Made by a program: the position numbers and the translations under genes. The notes below the pieces were generated by a model, which did not search any database, was not told where the DNA came from, and saw only the letters and a program-made list of their open reading frames with translations. From Pelagophyceae sp. CCMP2097 (Eukaryota > Sar > Pelagophyceae), in the NCBI GenBank assembly GCA_026770575.1, contig MU657968.1:1-17302 (forward strand): DNA of 17,302 bases, read 5' to 3'. Shown here one piece after another: positions 1-8,000 of this stretch (position 1 is the first letter of the stretch; every line of letters begins with the position of its first letter).

Positions 1-56
1 TAAACGCCTTCCATCGCCCGTCGACGATCGCCCTCCACGGGACCCCTCCGAACTGA

Positions 57-97
57 CTACCCTCGCCCACGACCGACCTACCCTCGCCCACGACCGA
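57..97. repeat. two-copy 21-bp tandem repeat upstream of the SOD-like gene
   Basis: The 20-bp word CTACCCTCGCCCACGACCGA occurs at 57-76 and again at 78-97, giving a period of 21 bp. It lies about 130 bp upstream of the predicted start codon of the SOD-like gene, so it could fall in the promoter or 5' UTR. No function can be read from it. The rest of bases 1-227 shows no other convincing feature. Confidence 0.7.
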
Positions 98-227
98 ACC
101 GAATCCCTCTTATCCACCAGCTCCGAAGCCCGGCGACCCCTATTGTGTAGATTCGAGCCCGGCCGATTCGAGGCCGGCCAGCTAGGCCCGGGCCCCCGCC
201 CACCTGCAGGGTGGCCGGACGTCGCCG

Positions 228-1354
228 ATGGGGCGGTCTCGCGTGGCGGTCTTCGCGCTGGCGGCGGCCTCGCGGCCCCGGGGCGGCAACGCGGCTGGAA
301 ATTCGTGCGTCGCGCACTGAACCGCCGCGGGGCCCGCCGCGCACGCCGCGCGCCTAGGCGTTTGGTGGCGCTGAACCTGACAGCGTACCCGGGCTACGTC
401 GGCGCCTACTCCGGCGTCGTGGGCTCTTTGGCGCTGTCGGACTCGCCGGGCGCAGCGGTGGCCGCCGTGGCGTCGTGGGTCCTCGAGGCCGGTTCGACGG
501 CCGGTTGGCACGTCCACGAAGGGTCGTCCTGCGCCATCGCGGGCGATCACTTCTACGGCGGCGCAAACGACGACCCCTGGGCGCAGCACACGTACAATAC
601 GGACGCCGACGGCCGAGCCGCAATCGACGAGACGTGGGATGGTGCACTCGGCGAGTTCACCCTCGGCGCGGCGGGCGAGGGCTCGAACGTCCTGGGTCGC
701 ACGGTCGTCGTCCACCTCAGCACGGGCGTCCGCGCCCTCTGCGGCGAGATCCCCACCACGGCGATGGCGGCGACGCCGGCGCCGACGTTTTCGAGAGCGC
801 CAACATCCACGTTCTCGCCGTCGCCCACGGCGTTCCTGGCCCCCAGCTCGCTGCCGAGCACGCCGCCGACGCCGCTGCCGTCGCCGACGCCGTCGCCGCT
901 CCCGTCGCCGCTCCCGTCAGCGCTCCCGTCGCTGCTCCCGTCGCCGCTGCCGACAGCGACGCCCACCGCGTCGCCGGCGGCGTCGACGGCGCAGCCCACC
1001 GCATCACCGGCGCGCAGCTCGCTGCCGTCGCTGGCGCCTACGGCGCTGGCCGTCAAAGATGCTGAAGATGACGAAGCGACGAGGCCGTCGCCGCTGCCGA
1101 CGCCGCTGCCGTCGCCGGTGCCGACGGCGTTGCCGTCGGCGTTTCCGACGGCGCCGCCCGAGGGCGGCGGATTGTTCGGCGGCGTCTTTACCATGGCTGC
1201 GCTTGCGGCCGTCTGCGGCGCCGCCGGCGTCGTACTCATCGTCGTCGTCGCGGCCGTCTGCTACGCCTGCCGCAAGCCCGCGCCCGTCCCGTTCTCGGGC
1301 ATGATCGCGCTGACCACGAAGAGCCCCTTCTCATATGCGGCGCCGCCTCTCTAG
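228..1354 (+). CDS. secreted/type I membrane protein with Cu-only superoxide dismutase-like ectodomain
   Basis: Predicted exons are 228-304 and 358-1354 (357 residues). The open frame of exon 2 runs back past 228 but contains no upstream ATG. The ATG at 228 lies in another frame, gives a signal-like start (MGRSRVAVFALAAAS), and joins exon 2 in frame through a GTGCGT...CTAG intron. Residues about 30-160 resemble a Cu/Zn SOD beta-barrel: HVHE (H77, H79), C84, AGDHF (H90), H103, GRTVVVH (H145) and CGEI (C154). These match the copper ligands and the structural disulfide. The usual second zinc-site His and the Asp ligand are not evident, as in the Cu-only SODs of fungi. Residues about 165-290 are a Pro/Ser/Thr/Ala stalk built on LPSP-type repeats. 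Residues about 303-328 form a hydrophobic helix, followed by a tail of about 29 residues beginning CRK. The protein is inferred to be extracellular and membrane-tethered. Dismutase activity is not proven, and a non-enzymatic SOD fold is the main alternative. The ATG context is not strong (C at -3), so an upstream exon is possible. Confidence 0.72.
305..357 (+). other. intron 1 of SOD-like gene (53 nt)
   Basis: The donor is GTGCGT at 305 and the acceptor CCTAG ends at 357. A branch-point-like CACTGAAC lies in the middle. Removal (53 nt) shifts the ATG-228 frame, which otherwise hits TGA at once, into the long downstream frame. The result is a phase-2 junction with a serine codon split TC|G. 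Confidence 0.65.
840..1160 (+). repeat. degenerate Pro/Ser stalk repeat (about 12-nt unit, CCGTCGCCGCTG-like)
   Basis: Repeated CCG/TCG/CTG codons encode runs of LPSP, LPSA and LPTP, interrupted near 1051-1083 by a short acidic stretch (VKDAEDDEA). It codes for the extended, probably O-glycosylated stalk between the SOD-like domain and the membrane helix. Simple-sequence slippage would be expected to make its length vary between strains. Confidence 0.7.
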
Positions 1355-1544
1355 ACCCTTTTGTCGCACCCGCGAGCTTTGCCCGATTCGGACCCCGCAC
1401 GCAGCGCGTCCGACGTTTAATCACATGATCTTTAAATCTTACCCCTCCGCCACTACCTCGCGCGAGCTCCTCGGGCGTTGGACCCACGCTTCTTACCACT
1501 CAATGCGCCATGTCCGGAGATGTGTGTGAGGCGTGTGCTGGTGC

Positions 1545-1598
1545 ACACGGGCGAGGATCGGGGCTAGTTTTACACGGGCGAGGATCGGGCCTAGTTGG
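1545..1598. repeat. two-copy 27-bp tandem repeat at the 3' end of the myotubularin gene
   Basis: Two direct copies (1545-1571 and 1572-1598) each begin ACACGGGCGAGGATCGGG. They differ by one internal base and the last two bases. The second copy contains the minus-strand stop codon of the myotubularin gene (TAG, 1593-1591). The first copy lies in the 3' UTR between the two convergent genes, whose stops are only 236 bp apart. Confidence 0.85.
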
Positions 1599-4500
1599 CC
1601 TCGAACCTTTCTGCGGCAACGGTTCCGTCGCGGCGGCCCTCGAGCGCTTCGATGGTGTCGCGCGCCGCCCGGAGGTGCGCCTCGAGGCGCGATACGGTGT
1701 CGTGGAGCATGGTTTCGGCCTTTGGTCGGAGCGCATGTGGGAGGTACGCAGTTGACAGCGTGCAGGCCTGAAGGTAGACGTCGGGATGTAGCACGGTCAG
1801 CGGCCGGTACGCGGCGTCGGCGCCCGCGCCACCGCGCGCGTGGTAGAGCGTGTTTGTGAAGCGCAAACTGCCGTGGCGCACTATCCGCCAGAGCGAAACG
1901 GGCGCGCCTTGGCCGCGGCGGCTCCGCGCGTTTGTTGCGCGGTCGCGGTCTGAGTCGGCGAGGAAGTTGCCGCAGGACCGCGCGTAGGCGTGGCGGCCGA
2001 GCAAGTCGAGAAGACTTTCGTTGAACTCGGTCTCGCGCGGAAACTGCCGCAAAAGCTGCGCCACCGCGTCGAGGAACTGGAGGAAGATGGGCCCGACCTC
2101 GCCGTCGTCGCCAAAGCCGCCGCGCTGGAGGAAGCGATGGCCAAAGCTGCAAAAGTCTTTTTCCAACAAGACGCAGAAGCCGTCGATCGTGCGGAAGAAG
2201 GGGTCCAGCATGAACTGCGCCAGGGCGCAAATCTGTGCCGTCCTGTCCCAGCCGTCGGAGCAGTGGACTAAGACGGCGTCGCCGGCCTCGGAGTGCTTGG
2301 CCACGCGCGCGGCGCCGCGGAGCAAACTCGCCGCGTGCTGGAGCCACCGCGACTCGTGGACGCCGCGGGGCACGCTCTCGTCGTCGCCGGGCGCCTGCAG
2401 CGCCTCGCGCAGCATTCGGAACGACGACTGGACGACGTGGACGTTTGGAATGTCGAGGAATTCCAGCGACGCGCAGCCCTTGCCGCCGAGGCGAGAGAGC
2501 ACCTCGTGGCCCCGGCCCATGGCCGCGTTCGCCTTTGCGTGGATCAGCGGCCGCGCGTCGCAGATGCGCAGCACCGGCGCCCCGCGCGGCCCGTTGCCCG
2601 CGGCCGCGCGGCCACCGCGGCCGCCGTCCGAGTCGGACTCGCCGTCAAAATCGCCCTCAAAGTCGGAAAACGACTCGTCGCTCGCGCAGCGGCGCACCTG
2701 CCGCGCACTCGCGCTGCGCGCGCAGGCGGCGCGGATGTGCAGCAAAAGTGCCTCGTCCTCTGGGCATGCGCCGCCGCCAAGGCCCACCAAAGGCTGCGAC
2801 GCGCGGCACAGCGGGGCGCCCGTGCGCCGGTTGTAGTACGTTAGCACCTGCGACCGTCGTCGCGCGGGACGATTCGCGGGCCTCTGCGGCGCCGCTCCCG
2901 ATTCCTGCACTGCACGGTTTCCGACCATGACGCGGGTCGCCACCGGGATGCGGCCCTTGGACCTCCACTTTGCGGCGGCGAAGACGGCGGCGTCTGTCAC
3001 GGCGCGCGGCACGACGACGATTGCGGGGTACGTCGGGCAGAGGTCGTAGCGCGCGTTGGCGTCGGAGACGCGCCACCTCGCGTCGTCGAGGACGCCCTGC
3101 CGCCGGAACTCGGCAACGAGGTCGACGTCCGCCGCGGACCGGCACCGCGGACTCGCCGCCGCCGCGCCGCCCGCCGGCGCGGCCGCGGCCGTCGCGCGCG
3201 AAGACATTGTCAAAAACGACCGCAGCGCGCGGCGCCGCTGCTGCCGCTTCGTCAACGACGCGCCCGGGGCAGCCCCGGCGCCGTCGTCGGCGGCGTCGTC
3301 CAAGGCGAGTTGGAGCGGCGTTTCTGCAACTCCCGGGACGCCGAGGCCCGGCTCAGGCGGCGCCTCGCCTTCGTCGTCGCCGCCGCGCGCCGCGGACCGG
3401 TGGTGGAAGGCGTCCTCGCGCGTGCGCCAGGCGACCTCTTGCTTGCACCAGCTGAGCTCGCGGTTCGTCGCGGAGTGGGACCAGAAGCAATGCACCGAAA
3501 AGTCGCGGCAGATGACGTCCAGCGCAAGCGTACCCCGGGCCTGGTGCGCCGCCGCGCGGTCGCGGCCCAAGTTCGCCGGCCGCACGTTCGCCTCGAGGAC
3601 CGAGGCGTGCGCCACGGAGACGACGGCTTTTGATGCGTAGGGCACGAAGAGGAGCCGGTGCGTCGTCACGAAGAGCATGCCCGCCATCGCCGCGCAGCGG
3701 TCGTCGGGCCGCGCAGTCTCCGTCTGCGCAAACGCTTCGAGTATGAATTCGCACGCGGGCACCGCCCCGAGCGCTGGGGCCGCCCCGACGGCGTCGTCAT
3801 CGTCGTCGACGAATGACTCGAAAAGTGCGTCGAAGAGCGGCGAGCCGCGTGGGTAGAGCGCGTCGAGGCGCGCGGGCCATGGCGCGACGGCGCTCGGGCC
3901 CGCGGCGGCGTCGTAGGGCGGCGCGGCGAAGGGCAGCACGCCGCGCCAGAGCGGCGCCTCGATGCGGCCCGCGCGCGCGCGGCAGCGCAGCTGCACGCGG
4001 CCCGCGGCGCCGCCCGCGGCGTCGAGCAAATCGTGCCAATGGGCGCCATCGCTGCCGTCGCCTCCGAAGAAGGGCGCGCGGCAGCGGCCGATGACGTCGT
4101 CGCCCGTCGAGGTGGTAGCCACCCTGCCCGACCCCGGCCTGCGAGCGTCGAACACCTCGACTACCACGTAGCACGCCGCGCGCCGGCACGTCGGCTGCAC
4201 GCGTAGCGAGAAGCTCTCGCCCCAGGTTGGCGCGCCCGCCTCGGCCACGGGCCGCGTCGCGCCGAAGACTCGGCCCTCGAAGCTCACTTCCGCGTACCTG
4301 CATCGTCGGGTTCCGGCGCGCCGCCGACGCTGACGACGGGGGCGCCGCCGGGGGCGCCGACGCACGCGTTGGGCTGTCGCCGCGTCTCGCCGGCGAACAT
4401 GCCCGAGTCCTTGGAGAGCGAGAGGCGCTGCGCCTGCACGACGAAGACTTCGATCTCGACGTCCTCCGACTCTGCTTCGGGCGCATCGTCGGCGCCACCG

Positions 4501-4910
4501 GGCGCGTCGGCGGCGTGGGCGTGCGAGGCCCAGCAGTCGTCGCAGACGCGCTGGCCCTCAGCGCCGCGCGCGGCAGGCGCGTCCTCGGCCGCCGCCGCCG
4601 CCGCCGCCGCCGCGATATCGTGGATCGCAGACGTCACCGTGCTCAGCATGCGCGGCCGCTCGGCGGAAGCTAGCACCAGGCTCCGGCTCGAGCAGGCCGC
4701 GCAGACGAGCCGCAGGCAGGCGCGGCAGTGGTGCCGCCGGTTGCTGAACGAGAACGGCGTCATGCAGAGCCTACGAAGCGCCTCCCCCGCGCGCGGACGC
4801 GGCGAGGCGGGCTCCCCAAAGCCCGGGCCTCAGGAGGAAAGGAGAGCGCACAGGCACGTCGATGATGCGCTGTCGTCCATCCACGAATATTTCCGCCGCG
4901 GGCCGGTCAT
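1591..4910 (-). CDS. myotubularin-family phosphoinositide 3-phosphatase, FYVE-C2-GRAM-PTP
   Basis: Predicted exons on the minus strand are 4910-4852, 4770-4366, 4297-2944 and 2847-1591 (1,024 residues). Myotubularins remove the D3 phosphate of PI3P and PI(3,5)P2 on endosomes. The FYVE finger (residues 10-100) has W10, D13 and zinc ligands C19, C22, C35, C38, C43, C46, C96 and C99, with the PI3P-binding RRHHCR at 31-36. A C2 domain spans about 124-270 (NAYAEVSFEG across the second junction; GAPTWGESF). A PH/GRAM domain spans about 330-470 (FVTTHRLLFVPY). The phosphatase has GRIPVLTYY...RASQPLVGL and the catalytic VHCSDGWDRT motif with C802 and R808, so it should be active. Low-complexity inserts lie between GRAM and phosphatase (Ala/Arg-rich) and before the substrate loop (acidic FSDFEGDFDGESDSD). 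A coiled-coil-like segment ends the protein. The start ATG at 4910 is followed immediately by the FYVE Trp motif and has G at -3. Known FYVE-bearing myotubularins such as human MTMR3/4 carry FYVE at the C-terminus, so the order here is unusual. The gene is head-to-head with the scaffold gene. Confidence 0.9.
2848..2943 (-). other. hidden in-frame intron 3 of myotubularin gene (96 nt)
   Basis: The donor GTGGCG begins at 2943 and the acceptor GTCGCAG ends at 2848. The segment is exactly 32 codons long with no stop, so the ORF reads through it. It interrupts the conserved myotubularin sequence: without it the protein reads GRIP-VLTYYNRRTGAPLC then RASQPLVGL, matching the family pattern GRIPVLxW...RxSQPxVG. 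Read as coding, it would insert an Arg/Pro-rich segment unlike the family. Confidence 0.8.
4298..4365 (-). other. intron 2 of myotubularin gene (68 nt)
   Basis: The donor GTGCGT starts at 4365 and the acceptor GATGCAG ends at 4298. Removal joins the first C2 strand (VEIEVFVVQAQRL) to NAYAEVSFEG through an alanine codon split GC|G. It also supplies the frame change between the FYVE-containing frame and the long phosphatase frame. Confidence 0.85.
4551..4637 (-). other. possible in-frame intron (87 nt) inside the FYVE coding region
   Basis: A GTGACG donor at 4637 and a GGCCAG acceptor ending at 4551 bound a stop-free 29-codon stretch that contains a nine-alanine run. Removing it would bring LASAERPRMLST directly next to RVCDDCW, the spacing normal for FYVE fingers. 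The donor is less like the others in this window, so an alanine-rich loop kept in the protein is the alternative. If it is spliced, the product is 995 residues. Confidence 0.45.
4588..4613. repeat. (GCC)n microsatellite
   Basis: There are about eight consecutive GCC triplets on the plus strand. On the minus strand they read as an alanine run within the FYVE-region insert, or within the candidate 87-nt intron. Confidence 0.8.
4771..4851 (-). other. intron 1 of myotubularin gene (81 nt)
   Basis: The donor GTGCGC starts at 4851 and the acceptor TTCGTAG ends at 4771. It contains an in-frame stop. Splicing restores the first zinc-binding pair of the FYVE finger, CLLC, from TGC CT|G CTC TGC. It also gives the exact spacing W-x2-D-x5-C-x2-C-x3-F before RRHHCR, which is strong independent support. 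Confidence 0.88.
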
Positions 4911-5089
4911 GGCGCGGTGGAGCTCGCGCGCGCCGCCCAGCGGTCGGACTGGGTCCCAGTTAATCCTTAATCCCAGGGGCCTGTCTGGACGGGCCTGTCT
5001 CCGCCGCGGATTCTGGGAATTTCCAGACGGTCGATTCCAACGGACCGTGACGTAAAAAGGAAGGCGCCCGGGCGCCGCGGGGCCGCGCA
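4911..5089. promoter_or_regulatory. 179-bp shared bidirectional promoter region
   Basis: The start codons of the myotubularin gene (minus, 4910) and the giant scaffold gene (plus, 5090) lie back to back with only 179 bp between them, so the core promoters and 5' UTRs of both must be here or overlap the genes. A TGACGT core at 5048-5053 (in CGTGACGTAAAA) is the half-site preferred by many bZIP factors, including the stramenopile aureochromes. A direct repeat TTAATCC-TTAATCC lies near 4960-4973. No TATA box is clear. Regulation is inferred from position only. Confidence 0.5.
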
Positions 5090-8000
5090 ATGGAGGCCCC
5101 CATTGAGGACGGCGCTAGATCAGAGTCGAGTGAGGCCTTGTCCGGCGCTTCGTGGCCCTCGCTGGCCCAGGGCGGTCGCCTCGACGCGTTTTGCGCCGAG
5201 ATGTACCTACGCCGCGAGAACAAGCGCCTCGGCTGGCGGAGGTGCGCCGGCACCATCGTCCGAGAGCCGCAGATCGACGCCGAGCAATTCGCCGTCCACA
5301 TCCACGCCATGGGGCCCACGCAAGAACGCCTCCACGACATTCCCGTGCGCCCCGCCGACGGGCCCCCGGAGAGGCAGAGGGTCACCGGCTGGGAGTATGG
5401 CGACCCGCCTCCAGAGCCACCGGCTTCGTCGCGAGGCGGCATTCACAGGTCGACCGGCTGCGCGTCGACGAGGCGAAGAGGAACGTGCGGAGCCTGGCCG
5501 CGCAGGCGCCGGGCGGCCGGCCCGTCTACCGCCTGCTGCTGCACGCGCGCGGCGCGGCGCCCGTCGAGGTCGGGTTCCTCGGGGGCGAGGCCGGGGCCAA
5601 GCAAAAGCGAGACGTCTGGCTCGGCGAACTCGTCCTCGCCGGCGCGACCTGCTCCCTCGCCCTCGCCTGCGAGGTGCGCCCGTCATCGGATCTGTGCCGG
5701 TCGGGCGGAAAAAGGACGCCTCGCGACGCGGCGCGTCCGAGAACGCTCCTTTCTCGGGCGACGTGCCGACCGCCGCCGCTCACGCGGGGCCTCTAGGCGC
5801 TGGCGCCGTACCTGCGCAGAGAGCCGGCGTCGGACGTCCGGCGCGTCGTCGCGCTGACGGCGCTGCTGCGCGCGCTGGAGACGGCGGGCAGCAACGCGGC
5901 GCCGCGCGACGACGCGACGCGCGACTCTGCTTCGACGATCGACGACGGTGCGAATGAGCCGGCGAGTCCGCTGCCGCAGGACCGCGAGCGCGCCGCGCTG
6001 AAGTGCGCGCTCCGCGGCGTCGTCGAGGCGCTCGACGGCGGCACGCCGGCCGAGGTGCAGATGCTGGCCGCGCGCTGTGTCAAAGCCGCCGCGCGGCTCC
6101 GGGGGCGCGCGGCCGTCGGCGGCGGCGCGGCGGCATGTGCGGCGCTCCTCGTCGCGCTCACGGCGCCGCGCGCCGACCGGCGCGCGCCGGGTGCGACGCC
6201 GCCGCCGAGCCCGGGCGGCGCGCGCGGCGGGCACGTCGTCTTCGTCCGCGACGCCGTCGGCGCGCTGCGGCAGCTCCTCGCCGACGACCCGAGCGCCGCC
6301 GGCGTCCTCGCGGCGCCCGCGGCGGCGACGCGCGCCGGCGCCGTTTCGGCGCTGCTGGCGGCGCCGCCCGCCGGCGGCGACGCGAAACGCGCGGGCATCA
6401 CCAAGCAGGCGCGCTTCGACGCCGCCGCAGTGCTGGCGCGCGCCCTCGAGTACCGCGCCGCGGCGCGCGCCGCGGCCGCGGGCCGCGCGCCGGCGCGCGG
6501 CGCCCCCTGCGATGGCGACTACCCGCGTTTCGCGTCCGCCGCACGGCGCGCCCTCGTCGAGCTATTCTACAGGGCAGAGTCGGCGGCGGACGTCGACGAC
6601 GCGGCGCGCCTCGCCCTCGCCCTCGCGCGCGAGTCGCGGCGCCACGTCCGCAGCGAGCTTGCGTCGCACGCTTCCGCGCCACTGTCGCGCGCCGTCGTTT
6701 CCGCGCTCGCGCGCGCGCGCGACTGGGCCGAGTCGCCGGACGCGCGGCCGAAAGAGGCGGTCGACGCGCGGCGGCGGCTGCTCCGCCTCGTCGCGCTCGC
6801 GGCCGACGACTCTGAAGACGTCGCAGCCGACGACGCCGATGACGCGTACGCCATCATCGACGCAAACGCAGACGACTTGTCCAACTACGCGGCGCTGCGC
6901 CGCGCGGCGATCAAGTGCGACGACGGCGACATTTCGGCGGCCGCCGCGGGCCTGCCGGAGCTGGCCGCGCCCCCCGGCGGCGACGCGGACGTGGCCTTTG
7001 ACCGCCTGCTCTCGGCGGTGGACGCCGACGGTTCCGCGGCGCGCGGCGCCGCGACGGCGCTCGTCTACGCGGTCACTTTCGACGGCGGCGGCCAGCACGG
7101 CCTCGGCCTCGAGCTGACGGCAGGCGCGTCGCGCGGCGGCGCCGTGGCGCCCGCGGTGCACCGCGCCAACTCGGCGACGTCGCGCCGCGGCGTGCGGCCG
7201 GGCGACGAGCTCCTCGAGGTCAACGGTCGGCGCGTCGACTCGGCCGTCGAACCGCGCGCCGCGCACGCCGCCGTCCGCCAGGCCATGCTCGCCGCGTGCG
7301 ACGTCGTCCGCGATGCGCCGTGGCCCAAGCGGCTCGTCTTTTGCCGCCTCACAAAGGACGCGCAGGCGACGCCGGGCCCCGAACAGGGCGCCGACGAGGA
7401 GCAGTGCGCCTCGGGGGCGCCGCCTTCAGACGACGCGAGCGACGAGCACAAGAGCGACGAACACAAGTCATCGACGCCAAAGGTCAGGGCGTCGCGCCGC
7501 GCGGCCGGGGAGCCGCAGCGAGCGCCGTCGTCCTGGCAGCAACCGTCGTCGCGGGCCCCATCGTCGGACGACCTCGTCGGCGCGGGTTTTACGCAGCGGC
7601 CGCTGACAGAGGCGTCGCTGGGGTCGGCGGCGGCGGCACGGTGCGCTTTAGCGTGCGCGGGCGTCGGCGCGCTGCTCGTCGAGGCGCTCGAGGCGGCCGA
7701 CGGCGCGACGCGCCGCGACGCGGCGCTGGCGCTGGCACCGTTCGTCGACGGCGCGCTGCTGCCTCGGCGCCTCGCGGGCCGCGCGCTTGCGGCGGCGGCG
7801 CGTGACGTCGAGCGCGCGGCCCTGCTCTTCGACGCCAAGGTGTCGAGCCTCGCCGCCGCGCCGCGAGACGAGGCGCAGGCCGAGGACGCGGCGCTGCCCG
7901 CGCTGAGGTGCTACGCCGCGCTGCTCGCGGCGACGGCGCCGCGGCGCGCGCGCGGCGGCGACGGCGACTCGGACGGCGACTCGTCGTCCGGCGACGAGGA

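Noticed and set aside
143..227. N-terminal extension of the SOD-like frame from position 143
   Set aside because: The frame there begins at a TTG, contains no ATG before the SOD-like domain and gives an Arg/Gly/Pro-rich segment with no signal peptide. The ATG at 228 plus the 53-nt intron explains the gene better.
1051..1083. A second intron in the stalk of the SOD-like gene around the VKDAEDDEA stretch
   Set aside because: The GT...AG segment is 32 nt, too short, and would shift the frame out of the Pro/Ser repeats and the membrane helix.
5026..5035. NF-kappaB-like GGGAATTTCC word in the shared promoter
   Set aside because: It matches the animal consensus, but stramenopiles are not known to have Rel/NF-kappaB factors, so a chance match is likelier.
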